Positions 5,125 through 5,801 of a stretch of 5,801 nucleotides of DNA are shown here, piece after piece (the stretch's first letter is position 1; each line of letters begins with the position of its first letter). The notes under the pieces were generated by a model. That model had not been told where the DNA came from. It worked only from the letters and a program-made list of their open reading frames with translations, and searched no databases. A program made the translations under genes and the position numbers. Source of the DNA: Gammaproteobacteria bacterium (GTDB lineage: Bacteria; Pseudomonadota; Gammaproteobacteria; Thiohalorhabdales; Thiohalorhabdaceae); the NCBI GenBank assembly GCA_018609925.1, contig JAHEOG010000039.1:1-5801 (forward strand). Reading direction: 5' to 3'.

Positions 5125-5147
5125 GGGGCCCCGGGGTGTGGGCTCCC
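5125..5147 (-). terminator. GC-rich hairpin between the RND and methyltransferase genes
   Basis: On the minus strand GGGAGCCC (5147-5140) can pair with GGGCCCC (5131-5125), with one bulged A and an 8-base loop, immediately after the RND stop codon. It is followed by TAATACCC rather than a T tract, so termination may be partial and the two genes may still share transcripts. The 46-base gap shows no clear promoter for the methyltransferase gene. Confidence 0.25.
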
Positions 5148-5801
5148 TAGGCGAGCCCTGCCTCACGGTCGCTGTCGTCGGCCCGGCCCTGCTGTAGCGC
5201 GAGCAGGGCCGGCACCAAGACCAGCACCAGCACGGTGGCGAAGGCCAGACCGAAGACGATGGCCACAGCCATGGGGATGAGGAACTGGGCCTGGAGGCTG
5301 TCCTCAAAGAGCAAAGGCGTGAGCCCGGCGATAGTGGTCAGGGTAGTCAACAGCATGGGCCGGAAGCGGCGGCAGCTGGCCTCCACCAGGGCCGGCCGGA
5401 CCGCCATCCCGGCTTCGCGGAGATCCCGGTAGAAGCTCAACAGGATAATGGAGTTGTTCACCACGATTCCCGACAGTCCGAACAGCCCGAAGAGGGAGAG
5501 CACCGTCAGCTCCATGCCCAGCAGCCAGTGTCCGAGCAGCCCGCCCACCAGACCGAATGGTATGGCCCCCATAACGATGAGCGGCCAGGCATAGGAAGAG
5601 AAGACCGCCGCCAGCACCAAGTAGATCAGGACCGCTGCGACCACCAGGCCGCGGCGCATGTCGGCCAACGTCTCGGCCTGGTCCTCCGCCCGTCCTACAT
5701 ACTCGAAGCCGATCCCGTACTCCTGGGCGATCCGAGAGAGCGCCCCCTCTCGCAGGCCGGCCAGGACCCGATTAGCGTTGGTGACATCCCGGTCCACCTC
5801 G
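5147..5801 (-). CDS. RND efflux transporter permease subunit, C-terminal end (5' part beyond window)
   Basis: The frame runs from the right edge to a TAG at 5149-5147 and shows the last 217 residues of a protein whose family is about 1,000-1,050 residues long. The visible part begins in the last periplasmic porter subdomain (about 1-48: a DVTNANRVLAGL helix and EYGIGFEYVG strand), then enters the C-terminal membrane half. Hydrophobic segments lie at about 51-68, 72-91, 96-120 (FGLSGIVVNNSIILL), 148-164 and 172-200 (PMAVAIVFGLAFATVLVLVLVPALLAL). FRPMLLTTLTTIAGLTPLLF (145-164) and the GIVVNNSIILL stretch are typical of ACR_tran proteins (PF00873) of the HAE1-like type. Such pumps sit in the inner membrane as trimers and use proton influx to export drugs, lipids or other hydrophobic compounds through a periplasmic adaptor and outer-membrane channel. 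The proton-relay residues lie upstream and cannot be checked. It ends in a short charged tail. Metal-exporting RND types are less likely, but the substrate is unknown. Confidence 0.88.
   Translation of the reverse strand, partial: EVDRDVTNANRVLAGLREGALSRIAQEYGIGFEYVGRAEDQAETLADMRRGLVVAAVLIYLVLAAVFSSYAWPLIVMGAIPFGLVGGLLGHWLLGMELTVLSLFGLFGLSGIVVNNSIILLSFYRDLREAGMAVRPALVEASCRRFRPMLLTTLTTIAGLTPLLFEDSLQAQFLIPMAVAIVFGLAFATVLVLVLVPALLALQQGRADDSDREAGLA

Overview
The window is GC-rich DNA with short intergenic gaps and good Shine-Dalgarno sequences. It suggests a high-GC proteobacterium, probably a gammaproteobacterium. That placement is inferred from gene families and composition only; there is no rRNA or other phylogenetic marker here. 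No mobile element, CRISPR array, tRNA or rRNA could be supported.

Layout, left to right. (1) Positions 1-983, minus strand: the first 327 residues of a GCS2-family glutamate-cysteine ligase-like enzyme, cut by the left edge. (2) Positions 984-1159: a divergent intergenic region serving that gene and the next. (3) Positions 1160-1555, plus strand: an unrecognised 131-residue protein with a very good ribosome binding site. (4) Positions 1556-2095: about 540 bases without a convincing gene, rich in inverted repeats, with an A+T-richer stretch at about 1894-2015. (5) Positions 2096-2401, plus strand: a small exported DUF2845-like protein. A hairpin-rich spacer follows. (6) Positions 2532-3632, plus strand: a THUMP-domain RNA methyltransferase of the UPF0020/Trm14-RlmL type. 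(7) A 33-base convergent gap with a weak hairpin. (8) Positions 3666-4172 and 4147-5100, minus strand: a PUA-like RsmF C-terminal protein preceded by an RsmB/NOP-family m5C RNA methyltransferase, overlapping by 26 bases. Together they look like the two halves of an RsmF enzyme made as two polypeptides. (9) Positions 5147 to the right edge, minus strand: the C-terminal end of an RND efflux pump permease.

The strongest theme is RNA modification. A predicted m2G-type and a predicted m5C methyltransferase face each other, and the second is split from its RNA-binding domain. The RND permease lies 46 bases upstream of the m5C gene on the same strand, so read-through is possible. Most of the window is ordinary housekeeping or envelope content. 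The parts that most deserve a second look are the split RsmF pair, the alternating hairpins before the THUMP methyltransferase, the orphan 131-residue protein, and the structured non-coding block at about 1680-1925.
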